Assembly: GCA_001799635.1 (NCBI GenBank)
Contig: MGTV01000039.1
Span: forward strand, 1-64,000
Direction: 5' to 3'
DNA: 64,000 nt
From: Elusimicrobia bacterium GWA2_62_23
GTDB taxonomy: Bacteria; Elusimicrobiota; Elusimicrobia; Elusimicrobiales; UBA9959
Shown: positions 51,301-58,643 of the stretch, piece by piece
Layout of the letters: each line of letters opens with the position of its first letter
Numbering within the stretch: the first letter of the stretch is position 1
Position numbers and translations under genes: made by a program
Notes under the pieces: generated by a model
What the model was told of the DNA's origin: nothing
The model's input: only the letters and a program-made list of their open reading frames with translations
The model's database searches: none

Positions 51301-51674
51301 TTGGCCACTATGGCGTAAACCACGCTGTTGAGCGGCTCGCGGGGGGTCAGGGTCTCGCCTTCCACCTCCACCTCGAGGTAAAGGGTCTCCCCGCGGGAGA
51401 AGACGTCCCAGCCGGGGGTGATGTTCGCGCTGAAGATGCCCTGCGCGGCGTCCGAGATGATCTCGACGGGGTTCACCCAGCGCAGCGTCCCCCCGGAGGC
51501 CGCGTTGTAGATGCGGAAGAAAAGGTGGACGCGGCCGGTAACGGGGGCGTTGTCCCTTTCCAGGCGGCCCTGGTAGTTGATGGAGCCGGGCACGGCCCCG
51601 GGATTTATGTCCCCGGCCGCGGCCGCGGCCGCCAGCCAGAAAATCGAAACGGCGCCTAAGATCAGTTTTTTCAT
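48360..51674 (-). CDS. Large secreted repetitive surface/fibre-like protein
   Basis: About 1104 residues from ATG 51674. Signal peptide LILGAVSIFWLAAAAAAG, then SINYQGRLERDNAPVTGRVH, a beta-rich domain often found at the start of such proteins. The middle holds at least seven copies of a short motif: VGIGTLNPTNKLTVNG, MGIGTASPNGKLDVNG, IGINTAAPAYRLDVAG, VGVGTDTPREKLHVRG, VGIGAAVSDSTYKMTVNG, IGIGTLTPVSKLNVRG and TGVATNSPYTTFDVNG, as in phage-tail-fibre-like and adhesin beta-solenoids. The C-terminus has three 86-residue repeats (see the repeat entry) and no S74 chaperone or sorting-like tail. Likely forms an extended fibre; adhesion is inferred. Cysteine pairs in the repeats (CSSGQAPLGV... SCFDV) may form disulfides. 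Confidence 0.78.
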   Translation of the reverse strand: MKKLILGAVSIFWLAAAAAAGDINPGAVPGSINYQGRLERDNAPVTGRVHLFFRIYNAASGGTLRWVNPVEIISDAAQGIFSANITPGWDVFSRGETLYLEVEVEGETLTPREPLNSVVYAIVAKKLEDGASVSVSTFTAAYQVLLATVAESNVGIGTLNPTNKLTVNGSLQLLTGGSIIFPNGSVMTAAGVGSASNVSAFDDATIVYDSDNNFTGDLIFSNPSGERARILNNGRMGIGTASPNGKLDVNGSIFVGNEGIYDRADGEVNIKENLIVEGGRVTGANGEYIALGEVDNILGLYSNGAERLHVHTDGNIGINTAAPAYRLDVAGDMHTNTGLLASAVSAGAYSGWPAAANELRAANATHLLLQQNNPYFVGVGTDTPREKLHVRGSVRSDYGIIAATAAFSSNVGVSGDFTANGYNRNVYLTSTTVYGTLTVTGGIGSTAGFPAYLASTQTFTGQNTFNNQVSVSSDVLTPARLGVAMRDFDFPGLRYLQVGDNKPEYSTQNTYAYLVGGDSANSRLAFYRGAAEAGNIGSHGGVNLGMVIAGSTKTLADATYYRIQNSVVWISTGYNSTPAIYVSSGVGNVGIGAAVSDSTYKMTVNGSLRIAGATSNGIVFADGTTMNTAAVIGSATGISNAGDAIVAANTLGGGGSVVLRSGSVDGLVVDSGGNIGIGTLTPVSKLNVRGGDLLVGTPYSTYGSNGVDDLLVAGSIIFDGSLIQRSASAAQFSGLIVSGDVFLSTGTAKKTGVATNSPYTTFDVNGNAQFGQGVTRSTFTTAGVLQLASPLGTAYGGTGSATGNAPTASALAANGSNCSSGQAPLGVDAAGASESCFDVGTQSELDTHTGATSVHSATNLNTASRIVMRDGSGNFVAGTITADLSGNATTAGTATTLAADPNNCSSGQAPLGVTADGTAQSCFDVATQGELDTHTGATSAHSATNLNTASRIVMRDGSGNFVAGTITADLNGNANSATTAGSAGALTLNPGNCGAGNAPLGIAADGTAESCYDVATQAELNTHTGSTSAHGASTTSNGTIVLRDASGNFSAGTISANLTGNADTASAMANNGTSGKVVCWQSSGVLGQCSDAPTASGCTCVATP
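48516..49300 (-). repeat. Tandem 258-bp coding repeats in the surface-protein gene
   Basis: Units at about 48781 and 49039 are almost identical over more than 100 bp (both read GTGCCCGCCACGAAGTTGCC, then CGCATGACGATGCGG), period 258 bp or 86 codons. A third, more diverged unit lies downstream (from about 48516). Encoded core: THTGATSAHSATNLNTASRI and MRDGSGNFVAGTITADL. Indicates recent in-frame duplication. Confidence 0.85.
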
Positions 51675-51707
51675 ATGCGTCACCCGTTAACGCCGGCCAG
51701 GGGCCGG

Positions 51708-52241
51708 TTACCTTGTCACTATTATCTTGCCTTTTTTTGTGCTGCCTTCGCCTTTTACGAAGTAGAGGTAAAGCCCGCTGGCCACCTGTTCCCCCGCCTC
51801 GTTGCGGAGGTCCCAGCCTATGCTGTCTATGTTGCTGTACTTCTGGATGGTCCGTACTTTCTCTCCGGAAATGGTGTAGATCTGGATTACCGCGGTCAGC
51901 GTGAGGCGGGTAAAGGTGACGCCGTTGCAGCCGTCCCGCACCGAACAGGGATTAGGATACACGTGGGCCGTGGAGACCGTGGCCTGCGGCGGCGGCCAGG
52001 AATTGACTATCCCCCAGTTGACCTTGTAGCGCCCGCCGGAGATAGAGCCGAAGCCCAGCTGCCCGGTGCTGCCCAGCAGCGAGTAAGGCCCCCCGGTCTT
52101 GGGCGAAGTGTTGCCGAGGGTGGTCTGCTCGCTGACCAGGATGCGGAAAGAGCGCGAGGCGATGATGGCGGAGGCGTAGCCGTAAAAGGCCGTAGCCGCC
52201 AGGAAGGCGGCCAGGCAGGCTAACGCTCTCTTTGTTCGCAT
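51708..52241 (-). CDS. Small secreted protein with T9SS type A/FlgD-like C-terminal domain
   Basis: 177 residues. Signal peptide RALACLAAFLAATAFYGYAS. A short middle (SFRILVSEQTTLGNTSPK; GGRYKVNWGIVNSW) precedes the C-terminal domain: VYPNPCSVRDGC, VIQIYTISGEKVRTIQKY, SIGWDLRNEAGEQVASGLYL and YFVKGEG... KGKIIVTR. YPNP...GLY is the standard pattern of type IX-style sorting domains, though it also occurs in phyla without known T9SS. Cotranscribed with the large surface-protein gene 33 bases downstream. A TGATATAAC -10 box ends six bases before ATG, so the mRNA may be leaderless. Confidence 0.72.
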   Translation of the reverse strand: MRTKRALACLAAFLAATAFYGYASAIIASRSFRILVSEQTTLGNTSPKTGGPYSLLGSTGQLGFGSISGGRYKVNWGIVNSWPPPQATVSTAHVYPNPCSVRDGCNGVTFTRLTLTAVIQIYTISGEKVRTIQKYSNIDSIGWDLRNEAGEQVASGLYLYFVKGEGSTKKGKIIVTR

Positions 52242-52247
52242 AATATA

Positions 52248-52256
52248 GTTATATCA
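52248..52256 (-). promoter_or_regulatory. Extended -10 of the surface-protein operon
   Basis: Minus strand TGATATAAC (TGn-TATAAC), six bases from ATG 52241. Same arrangement as at nfnB, waaF-like and rfaE1-like genes. Confidence 0.5.
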
Positions 52257-52264
52257 GAAACTAG

Positions 52265-53683
52265 TTACTGTTTTGTTACGGGCCGCCTGTCCGACAGCCA
52301 GCCGCGCGTCAGGATCAGGGTCACCGGGGTGACGCAGGCTATGGCCGCGTAGATGAGCCAGAGCGTGCCGGAGTCCTGCGGTCCCGTCTGCGGCACGTAG
52401 ACGGAAAGCATGTGGCCGGAGTAGAGGCCGGTGGTGAACTTGGCCAGGAACCAGGGGATACCTGCCAGGCCCATGTAGGCCCCCACCCGCCCGGGCGGGG
52501 CGATGTGGGCCACGTATTCCAGGAAGCGGGAAGACCACACGGCTTCACCCAGCGAGAAGAGCAGCACGTAGGCCAGCAGCGAGGCCAGGTCCGGGCCGGG
52601 CACCAGCAGGAACGTGGTGAGCGCCGAAATGGCCGTGCCGATTATCATCATGGTGATGATGTTGGCCCGCCGGGTGGCGGCGGCTATCAGCGGCACAAAG
52701 ATCACGATGATGAGCGGGTTCAGGGCGCTGATCCACTCGTACTTGGCCCCCACCTCGGCGGGGAAGCAGCGCATGATGTACTGCGGGATGGTGAGCCACT
52801 GGTGGGCGAAAAGCGTGCGCACCGGCAGGAGGATGAAGATGAAGAACATGAACCGGGCGTCGAGGAAGGGCAGGTCGCGCAGCTTCTCCCCAAGCGTCTT
52901 GTGAGCGTCGGCGGCCGCGGCGGGAACGTCCTTCACGGTGCGGTCCGTCTCTTCCACTTTCCTGGTGAAGAAGGTTACATGCACCAGCAGCATCAGGCCG
53001 GTTATGGCAATGCAGAACCAGAACACCCCGGAGATCCCCCAGCCGAGGCCCATCACGTCGCGCCCGCCCACCGACACGAACTTGGCCGGTGTGCGCAGGT
53101 AAGGCGAAGCGAAGCTTTCCATCATGATGCCCAGGTTCATGATGGCGTAGAGCAGGCTGTAGCTGACGGTCGCGGTGCGCTCGTCGGTATATTCCTTTAC
53201 GCCGGCGTAGAGGGCCGGCTGGATCACGCCTTCGCCGAAGGACATCACCAGCAGGCCTATCCAGGCCAGGATGAAGGCCGGGGCCAGTTGGAAATCCGTG
53301 CCGAACATGGTGAAGGAGGCCAGCGGCACCGCGGACAGGGCCGGGGCCAGCGTCAGCATGACGCGGCCGCCGAGGAGGAAGACCAGGCACAGGGTAAGGG
53401 CCCGGCGTACGCCCAGTTTGTCGGAGATGAAGCCGCCGCCGAACATGAAGAGGGTGACCAGGCCGGTGAACAGGGAGACGCTCCAGCCGGTCAGCTGGTC
53501 GCTCATGCCCATGCCCATGCCGTTGGCGACGGGGCCCAGGAAAAGCGTCATGAGGTTCAGCATGCCGAAGTAGGCGATGCCGTCGCCGAAGTTCACGGCG
53601 TTGACCAGCCAGAATCCCTTCGACGCGGTGAACAGCAGTTTAAGTATATCTTTAAGAGAGGTCTTGTCCTCGTTAACGTACAT
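52265..53683 (-). CDS. MFS transporter, POT/peptide-transporter-like
   Basis: 472 residues, about 12-14 membrane segments. N-terminal WLVNAVNFGDGIAYFGMLNL corresponds to the POT helix-1 region with its E/D..YFGM pattern (here DGIAYFGM). GGGFISDKLGVRRALTLCL is the MFS loop 2-3 motif; EGVIQPALYAGVKEYTDER and FVPLIAAATRRANIITMMII follow. Substrate could be di/tripeptides, in line with the peptide-use operon at 11-20 kb, but the ExxERFxYY proton-coupling motif of typical POTs is incomplete, so another substrate is possible. AGGAG precedes ATG 53683. Divergent from the heptosyltransferase fusion. Confidence 0.8.
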   Translation of the reverse strand: MYVNEDKTSLKDILKLLFTASKGFWLVNAVNFGDGIAYFGMLNLMTLFLGPVANGMGMGMSDQLTGWSVSLFTGLVTLFMFGGGFISDKLGVRRALTLCLVFLLGGRVMLTLAPALSAVPLASFTMFGTDFQLAPAFILAWIGLLVMSFGEGVIQPALYAGVKEYTDERTATVSYSLLYAIMNLGIMMESFASPYLRTPAKFVSVGGRDVMGLGWGISGVFWFCIAITGLMLLVHVTFFTRKVEETDRTVKDVPAAAADAHKTLGEKLRDLPFLDARFMFFIFILLPVRTLFAHQWLTIPQYIMRCFPAEVGAKYEWISALNPLIIVIFVPLIAAATRRANIITMMIIGTAISALTTFLLVPGPDLASLLAYVLLFSLGEAVWSSRFLEYVAHIAPPGRVGAYMGLAGIPWFLAKFTTGLYSGHMLSVYVPQTGPQDSGTLWLIYAAIACVTPVTLILTRGWLSDRRPVTKQ

Positions 53684-53718
53684 TGGCGCTCCTGCCCTTG
53701 GGCCCTATATTTAACAAA

Positions 53719-53727
53719 TGATATAAT
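53719..53727 (+). promoter_or_regulatory. Extended -10 promoter of the LPS-core cluster
   Basis: TGATATAAT (TGn-TATAAT), nine bases from the ATG of the GT9 fusion; a partial -35 TTGGGC lies 18 bp upstream of the -10 hexamer. The leader would be only two or three bases. Confidence 0.6.
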
Positions 53728-53736
53728 TTTTTATCA

Positions 53737-55242
53737 ATGGTTGAAATAAACAAGGCGGATCCCAGGATCCTTGTCATCCGCATGTCCTCTCTCGGGGACA
53801 TCATCCTCACCGCCCCGGTTTTCCGGAGCCTGCGGGCGCGCTGGCCCAAGGCCCGCCTCGAGATCCTGGTAAAGCCCCAGTTCCTGGAAGCCGTCTCCAA
53901 GAGCGCGTTCATCGACGCGGCCATCCCCTTCACCGGCCTGTTCTCCGTGCTGCGCGCGTTGAATTCCGGCGGCTACGACGCCGTGGTGGACCTGCACGAT
54001 ACCCCCCGCAGCCGGCTGCTGGCCCTGTTCTCCCGGGCCCCGGTGCTGCGCTACCGCAAGGATTCCCTCGCCCGCCGGCTTTTCGTCAATTTCCGTATTC
54101 CCAGCCCCTCGCTCGAGCGCCACACGCTGGACCGCTACCTTGACGCCATCCGCCCCCTCGGCGTGGAGCCGGCACTTTCCGGGCCGGAGCTTGGCGACTG
54201 GACCAGGGGGGCCGGAGCCCCGGCGCTGAAGCCGGGGCCGCTGAAGATCTGCCTGCTGCAGACCGCTTTCCTCGGCGACTGCGTGCTCACCCTTCCGCTG
54301 CTGAAGGAACTCAAAGAACGGCTCCCCGGTTCCGCCGTTACCGTGGTGACCAGGCCGGAAACGGCCGGGATCTTCGCCGCGTCGGGCCTCGCGGACCGCA
54401 TCATAGAGGACAGGAAGAAGACCGCCCCGTCCCGCCTGGCCGAATTCTCTCGCCTGACTTCGGAGCTGAGGGCCGGCGGCTTTGACGCCGCCATTATCCC
54501 CCACCGCTCGCTGCGCAGCGCCCTGCTGGCCTGGAGGGCCGGCATCCCGGTGCGTGTGGGCTTCGCCTCCAGCGCGGGCAGGTTCCTCCTGACCCACAAG
54601 GTGCCTTTCTCCTGGCTGCTGCACGACGTGGAGCGCAACCTGGCGCTGCTTTCGCCGCTGGCCGAAAACCTCAAGTCTGTTTTTCCCGGCCTGCGCCAGG
54701 ACGACGCGGCGGCCCCTCCTTTTACCTCCAGGGACAAGGTGCTGGCCGGCGTCAACGCCGGCTCGGCCTGGCCTACCAAGCGCTGGCCGGCCGCCAGCTG
54801 GGCGCGGCTTATCCGGCGCCTGGCCGCGCATTACGGCGGCAAGGTGCTCCTGGTGGGCGGCCCCGGCGAGACCGCCTGGAACGCCGAGATAGAGCGCCTC
54901 GCCGGGCCGGAGAACTGCCTGAACCTTACCGGCAAGACAACCATGTCCGGCCTGATGGAGGCCATACGCCCGCTCAAGGTCTTCGTCTCCAACGATTCCG
55001 GGCCGATGCATATCGCCGCCGCGCTGGGCGTGCCGGCGGTGGGCGTGTTCGGCCCTACCACGCGGGAACTGGGGTTCTTCCCCTACGGTCCGGATAACCG
55101 CGTCGTGGAGACGCAGCTGGCCTGCCGCCCCTGCGCCCTGCACGGTTCCCGCACCTGCCCCCGCGGCCACTTCCTCTGCATGCGCCTGCTGACGGTCGGC
55201 GAGGTTTTTGAGGCCGCGGCCGCGAGGCTGCCGGTAAATTAA
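53737..55242 (+). CDS. Heptosyltransferase (GT9) with a duplicated N-terminal half
   Basis: 501 residues; normal GT9 enzymes have about 340. Residues 1-165 are the N-terminal acceptor-binding half of one heptosyltransferase (RILVIRMSSLGDIILTAPVF, RARWPKARLEILVKPQFLE, GGYDAVVDLHDTPRSRLLAL, ERHTLDRYLDAI). A complete second copy follows from about 170: KICLLQTAFLGDCVLTLPLL, AGGFDAAIIPHRSLRSALLA, VNAGSAWPTKRWPAASWARL and the ADP-heptose site SNDSGPMHIAAALGVPAVGV. The second part is WaaF-like and should be active; the first lacks its sugar-nucleotide half. Looks like two adjacent heptosyltransferase genes fused after loss of the C-terminal half of the first. Frame is intact throughout. First gene of the LPS-core cluster. 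Confidence 0.85.
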   Translation: MVEINKADPRILVIRMSSLGDIILTAPVFRSLRARWPKARLEILVKPQFLEAVSKSAFIDAAIPFTGLFSVLRALNSGGYDAVVDLHDTPRSRLLALFSRAPVLRYRKDSLARRLFVNFRIPSPSLERHTLDRYLDAIRPLGVEPALSGPELGDWTRGAGAPALKPGPLKICLLQTAFLGDCVLTLPLLKELKERLPGSAVTVVTRPETAGIFAASGLADRIIEDRKKTAPSRLAEFSRLTSELRAGGFDAAIIPHRSLRSALLAWRAGIPVRVGFASSAGRFLLTHKVPFSWLLHDVERNLALLSPLAENLKSVFPGLRQDDAAAPPFTSRDKVLAGVNAGSAWPTKRWPAASWARLIRRLAAHYGGKVLLVGGPGETAWNAEIERLAGPENCLNLTGKTTMSGLMEAIRPLKVFVSNDSGPMHIAAALGVPAVGVFGPTTRELGFFPYGPDNRVVETQLACRPCALHGSRTCPRGHFLCMRLLTVGEVFEAAAARLPVN

Positions 55243-55250
55243 GGAGTTCT

Positions 55251-56060
55251 ATGCCAGGTATCATAGCCGCAGTGGTCCTTATCCTGCTCGCCGCCAGCGC
55301 CCGCTGGACTTGGTGGCGTTCCAAAGCTCCGGGGCTGAAAGTGCTGTGTTATCACAAGGTGGGGGTCCCTCCGGCCGGCTCCAAATTAAAGGACCTCTGG
55401 GTGAGCCCTGAGCGCTTCCGGGCCCAGGTGAAATACCTGCTGGACCACGGCTACACCACCATCCTCTTCTCCGACCTGAAGAAAGCCTATGACGGGAAAA
55501 AGCAGCTGCCCGAGAAAGCGGTGCTCATCACCTTCGACGACGGCTACGAGAACAATTACTCCGTGGCCTGGCCCATACTCAGGGAACTGGGCGCCAAGGG
55601 GAACATCTTCGTGGTGTACAACACCATGGGTAAGGCGAACCTCTGGCACAACCCGGCTTCCGAGCCCTGGGTAAAGATGGCCACCCTGGCCCAGTTGAAG
55701 GAGATGCAGGACAGCGGCGTGATGGAATACGGCTCCCACACCATGAACCATGTCCACCTGCCGGCGCTGAAACTGGAAGACGCCGCCTGGGAGATGGCGG
55801 AATCCAAGCGCCAGCTGGAAGCCGCCTTCGGCCGCGAGATGTGCGCCTTCGCCTATCCGTACGGGGAAGGCGCGTACGTTCCCGCCGTGCGCGAAAAAGC
55901 CCTTGAGGCCGGCTACCTCTTCGATTTCAGTTTTCAGCAGGGCAAGACGCCGTGGCCCTGGGACCGCGCCGCCGGGCCTATCGACCGGCTTTTCATCCGC
56001 GGGGGCGACACGCTCTGGGACCTGGCCCTCCAGCTGGGCCGCGGGGCCTCCCGCCTTTGA
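55251..56060 (+). CDS. Polysaccharide deacetylase (NodB-homology, CE4)
   Basis: 269 residues. N-terminal membrane helix or signal anchor (IIAAVVLILLAASARWTWW). NodB motifs: VLITFDDGYENNYSVAWPIL (catalytic Asp and metal Asp), MEYGSHTMNHVHLPAL (metal histidines, motif SxTMNH), FAYPYGEG, and a later W/L-rich end. Removes N- or O-acetyl groups from a cell-surface polysaccharide; its position among LPS-core genes suggests core or a surface glycan as substrate, but peptidoglycan cannot be excluded. Nine bases after the GT9 fusion with AAGGAG upstream. Confidence 0.9.
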   Translation: MPGIIAAVVLILLAASARWTWWRSKAPGLKVLCYHKVGVPPAGSKLKDLWVSPERFRAQVKYLLDHGYTTILFSDLKKAYDGKKQLPEKAVLITFDDGYENNYSVAWPILRELGAKGNIFVVYNTMGKANLWHNPASEPWVKMATLAQLKEMQDSGVMEYGSHTMNHVHLPALKLEDAAWEMAESKRQLEAAFGREMCAFAYPYGEGAYVPAVREKALEAGYLFDFSFQQGKTPWPWDRAAGPIDRLFIRGGDTLWDLALQLGRGASRL

Positions 56061-56081
56061 CGGCGGGCCGGCCCGCGCTAT

Positions 56082-56090
56082 TGCTATAAT
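56082..56090 (+). promoter_or_regulatory. Extended -10 promoter inside the LPS-core cluster
   Basis: TGCTATAAT, perfect TGn-TATAAT, with start near 56097; GAGGAG follows before ATG 56112. Allows separate expression of the downstream half of the cluster. Confidence 0.6.
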
Positions 56091-56111
56091 ATCTTCTCGA
56101 GGAGAACGAAA

Positions 56112-56312
56112 ATGAACGACCTTGGAATCGGAAAACTTGTGAGCGAACTGGCCATGACCAATACCGAGCTGTGGCACGAGGAGGACAAGGCCCGGGTCGG
56201 CGACGTCCCCGCTATCGCCGCCGCCAAGAAGAACATAGATAAACTCAACCAGAAGCGCAACGACCTGATAGAGCGCATAGACGAAAAAGTGCTGGAGGCC
56301 ATCAATGGCTGA
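56112..56312 (+). CDS. Small helical protein, resembles part of DUF4254
   Basis: 66 residues, entirely helical: [20 protein letters not shown] and [20 protein letters not shown]. The LWHxED and LNQxRNDLIExID segments resemble the DUF4254 family, whose full-length members (about 200 residues) often accompany heptosyltransferase genes. This ORF is much shorter and complete with a good ribosome-binding site, so it is either a reduced form or a fragment whose other piece is the next ORF. It overlaps that ORF by eight bases. Confidence 0.6.
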   Translation: MNDLGIGKLVSELAMTNTELWHEEDKARVGDVPAIAAAKKNIDKLNQKRNDLIERIDEKVLEAING

Positions 56313-56586
56313 GACAGTAGGCAGCCTGGCCGATAAGATCAGCATCATCCAGCTCAAGATCTTCCACATGCGCGAGCAGCTCGCCCGCGCCGACGCCACC
56401 GAAGAGCACAAGGCCGCCTGCGCGGCGAAACTCGACGTGATGGGCGTCCAGCTCAGGGACCTCGGCGACGAAATGACCCAGCTCGTCTCCGACGTGGCCG
56501 CGGGCCGCGTGAAGCTCAAGATCTACCGGCAGTTCAAGATGTACAACGACCCGCGGTACCGCTCCAAAGCGGCGCCCGCCAACTAG
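56305..56586 (+). CDS. Small helical protein paired with the preceding ORF
   Basis: 93 residues: [20 protein letters not shown], then [20 protein letters not shown] and [19 protein letters not shown]. TVGSLxDKxxIxxLKI is also reminiscent of DUF4254-type proteins and their relatives. Together with the upstream ORF it may represent a two-subunit version of one helical protein. It overlaps the upstream gene by eight bases and is three bases before the next GT9 gene, so it belongs to LPS-core expression. No enzymatic motif is visible. Confidence 0.6.
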   Translation: MAETVGSLADKISIIQLKIFHMREQLARADATEEHKAACAAKLDVMGVQLRDLGDEMTQLVSDVAAGRVKLKIYRQFKMYNDPRYRSKAAPAN

Positions 56587-56589
56587 GCC

Positions 56590-57537
56590 ATGGGCCCCGG
56601 CATACTGGTCATAGTTTACAAGGGCATCGGCGACGTGCTGCTGACCACGCCGCTGCTGCGCGCCCTGAAGAAAGGCATGCCGGATTCCCGCCTCTATTTC
56701 CTCACGCGCCGCCCCTCCCGCGCCATCCTGGCCGGCAACCCCCGCCTCGACGGGGTGTTTATCAGGGAAGACCGCCCCCTCGCCGCTATCAGGCGGGCCG
56801 GCATAGACATTTCACTGGACTTCATGCGTTCCAGTTCTTCCGGGTTCTACGCGCTCTTCTCCGGGGCGAAAAAGCGCCTGGCCTTCAGCTTCCCCGCCGG
56901 CCGCCTCTTCCACAATATCCTGCCGGCCAAAAAGAATACGCGGCACTACACGGTGCTCGACAGGCTGGAGCTCCTCGAACCCCTGGGCGTAGCGCCCGAC
57001 GGCACACAGCCGGAGCTTTCTTTCCTGCCCGCCAACGCGGCCAGGGCCGGGAATTTCCTGGCCGGGGCCGGCGTCCGGCCGGAAGACAAGATCATAACTT
57101 TCGACATAACCAGCCCCCGCGAGCACCGGCGCTGGGCCCCTGAGCGCTTCGCCGCGCTGGCCGACCGCCTCAGCGCCGCCTACGGCGCGAAGGTCGTTTT
57201 TTTGTGGGGGCCCGGCGAGCTCGACTACGTGAAGGCGGCGCTGGCCCTGGCGCGCGAAAAGCATTTGCTGTGCCCCGATTTCGACCTGCTGGACCTGGCG
57301 GCGCTCATTGGCCGCGCCTTCCTCCACGTCGGCACCAGTTCCGCCCCCATGCACATCGCCGTGAGCCAGCGCGTGCCCACTTTCATCATCTACGCCCCGC
57401 AGAACGCGCCGTGGAGCTGGACGCCGCCCGGCCCGGGCCATTCCTGGGCCCAGGGCGAACTGGACGCGCTCCCGCTCGACGAGGTCTGGGCCCGCCTTTC
57501 CGCCCACGTCGAGGCGCTCAAGGGGGTGCCGGTCTGA
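56590..57537 (+). CDS. GT9-family heptosyltransferase
   Basis: 315 residues, slightly short but with both Rossmann halves. N-terminal ILVIVYKGIGDVLLTTPLLR, DISLDFMRSSSSGFYALFSG; C-terminal ITFDITSPREHRRWAPERFA, VFLWGPGELDYV and the donor-site region GRAFLHVGTSSAPMHIAVSQ. The usual NDSGPMH is replaced by GTSSAPMH, a variant in some GT9 enzymes. Adds heptose or a related sugar to the LPS inner core at the cytosolic membrane face. Its stop TGA overlaps the apparent CTG start of lpxK. Confidence 0.87.
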   Translation: MGPGILVIVYKGIGDVLLTTPLLRALKKGMPDSRLYFLTRRPSRAILAGNPRLDGVFIREDRPLAAIRRAGIDISLDFMRSSSSGFYALFSGAKKRLAFSFPAGRLFHNILPAKKNTRHYTVLDRLELLEPLGVAPDGTQPELSFLPANAARAGNFLAGAGVRPEDKIITFDITSPREHRRWAPERFAALADRLSAAYGAKVVFLWGPGELDYVKAALALAREKHLLCPDFDLLDLAALIGRAFLHVGTSSAPMHIAVSQRVPTFIIYAPQNAPWSWTPPGPGHSWAQGELDALPLDEVWARLSAHVEALKGVPV

Positions 57538-58643
57538 GCGCCGCTTCTTCCTCCCCCAAGGCGGTCCGCGACGGGCTGCGCGCCTCCCTCACCGGGCGCC
57601 TTGCGCTCAGGACCCTTTCCCTGGCCTACGGCGGCGCCGTGGCGGCGCGCCGCGGCCTCTATTCCTCCGGGGTGCTTAAATCCAGGGCCCTCCCCGTTCC
57701 CGTAGTCTGTTTCGGCAATATTTCCGCCGGCGGCACCGGCAAGACCTCCACCGTGATAGCGGCGGCGCAGGAGCTGGCCCGGTCCGGCCGCCATCCGGCC
57801 GTGCTGCTGCGCGGCTACAAGCGCAGCTCCTCCGCCCCGAAGCTCGTGATCCTGGCCCGCGGCCGGTCTTTCTCCCTCGCCGACACCGGCGACGAGGCGC
57901 TGATGATCTACCGCACCCTGGAAAAAGAAGGCGTGCCGGTGCTGGTTTCCCCGGACCGTTACGCTTCCGGCACCGCCGCCGTAAAACAGCTCGGCGCGGA
58001 TATCATCCTCATGGACGACGGCTTTCAGCATTTTTCCCTCAAGCGCGACGCCGACATCGTCCTGGTCAACGCCACCGCCCCTTTCTACGCGGACCACATG
58101 CTCCCCTACGGGGACCTGCGCGAATCCCCCCGCGGCCTCGCCCGGGCGCGCGCGGTGGTCATCTCCCATTGCGAACACGCCTCCCAGGAACAGATAGACG
58201 CGCTCGCGGCCGAGATCAAAAAAATAAACCCGGCGGCGGAGATCATCGAGAGCATGCACGCCCCCGAGTTCTTCCTGGACCCGGCCACCGCGCACCCGGT
58301 GGACCTCAACCTCCTGAAGGGGCGTCCCGCCGCGGCTATTTCCGCCATCGGCGACCCCGAATCTTTCGAAGGCGCCCTGCGCAAGATGAAAATAGACCTC
58401 AAGCAGATCTGGCGCTACCCCGACCACCACGCTTTTACCCCCGCCGAGCTCGCGACGGCCCAGGAGGCGCGCGGCGGTCTGCCGCTCATAACTACGTACA
58501 AGGACTTCGCGCGTTTTCCCTCCGGCTGGCAGGGCATCCTCAAGGGCGGGGTACTGATCCTTTCGGTGAAGATAGTCTTTCTCTGCGACGGCTGGCGCAA
58601 GCTGTCCGCCGTCATGGCCGAAGCCGCCGGGAGGCGCGCCTGA
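57534..58643 (+). CDS. lpxK: Tetraacyldisaccharide 4'-kinase
   Basis: About 369 residues. Phosphorylates the 4' position of lipid A disaccharide at the inner membrane. Homology begins around LSLAYGGAVAARRGLYSSGV and includes the Walker A FGNISAGGTGKTSTVIAAAQ, LLRGYKRSS, DTGDEALMIYR, DIILMDDGFQHFSLKRDAD, HMLPYGDLRESPRGLARA and YPDHHAFTPAEL. No ATG, GTG or TTG occurs in frame between the end of the previous gene and this homology; the frame's upstream GTGs lie well inside the GT9 gene. CTG 57534, overlapping the GT9 stop as CTGA and preceded by AAGGGGG at seven bases, is the best start. The track start (57204) is rejected. Confidence 0.88.
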   Translation: MSAASSSPKAVRDGLRASLTGRLALRTLSLAYGGAVAARRGLYSSGVLKSRALPVPVVCFGNISAGGTGKTSTVIAAAQELARSGRHPAVLLRGYKRSSSAPKLVILARGRSFSLADTGDEALMIYRTLEKEGVPVLVSPDRYASGTAAVKQLGADIILMDDGFQHFSLKRDADIVLVNATAPFYADHMLPYGDLRESPRGLARARAVVISHCEHASQEQIDALAAEIKKINPAAEIIESMHAPEFFLDPATAHPVDLNLLKGRPAAAISAIGDPESFEGALRKMKIDLKQIWRYPDHHAFTPAELATAQEARGGLPLITTYKDFARFPSGWQGILKGGVLILSVKIVFLCDGWRKLSAVMAEAAGRRA

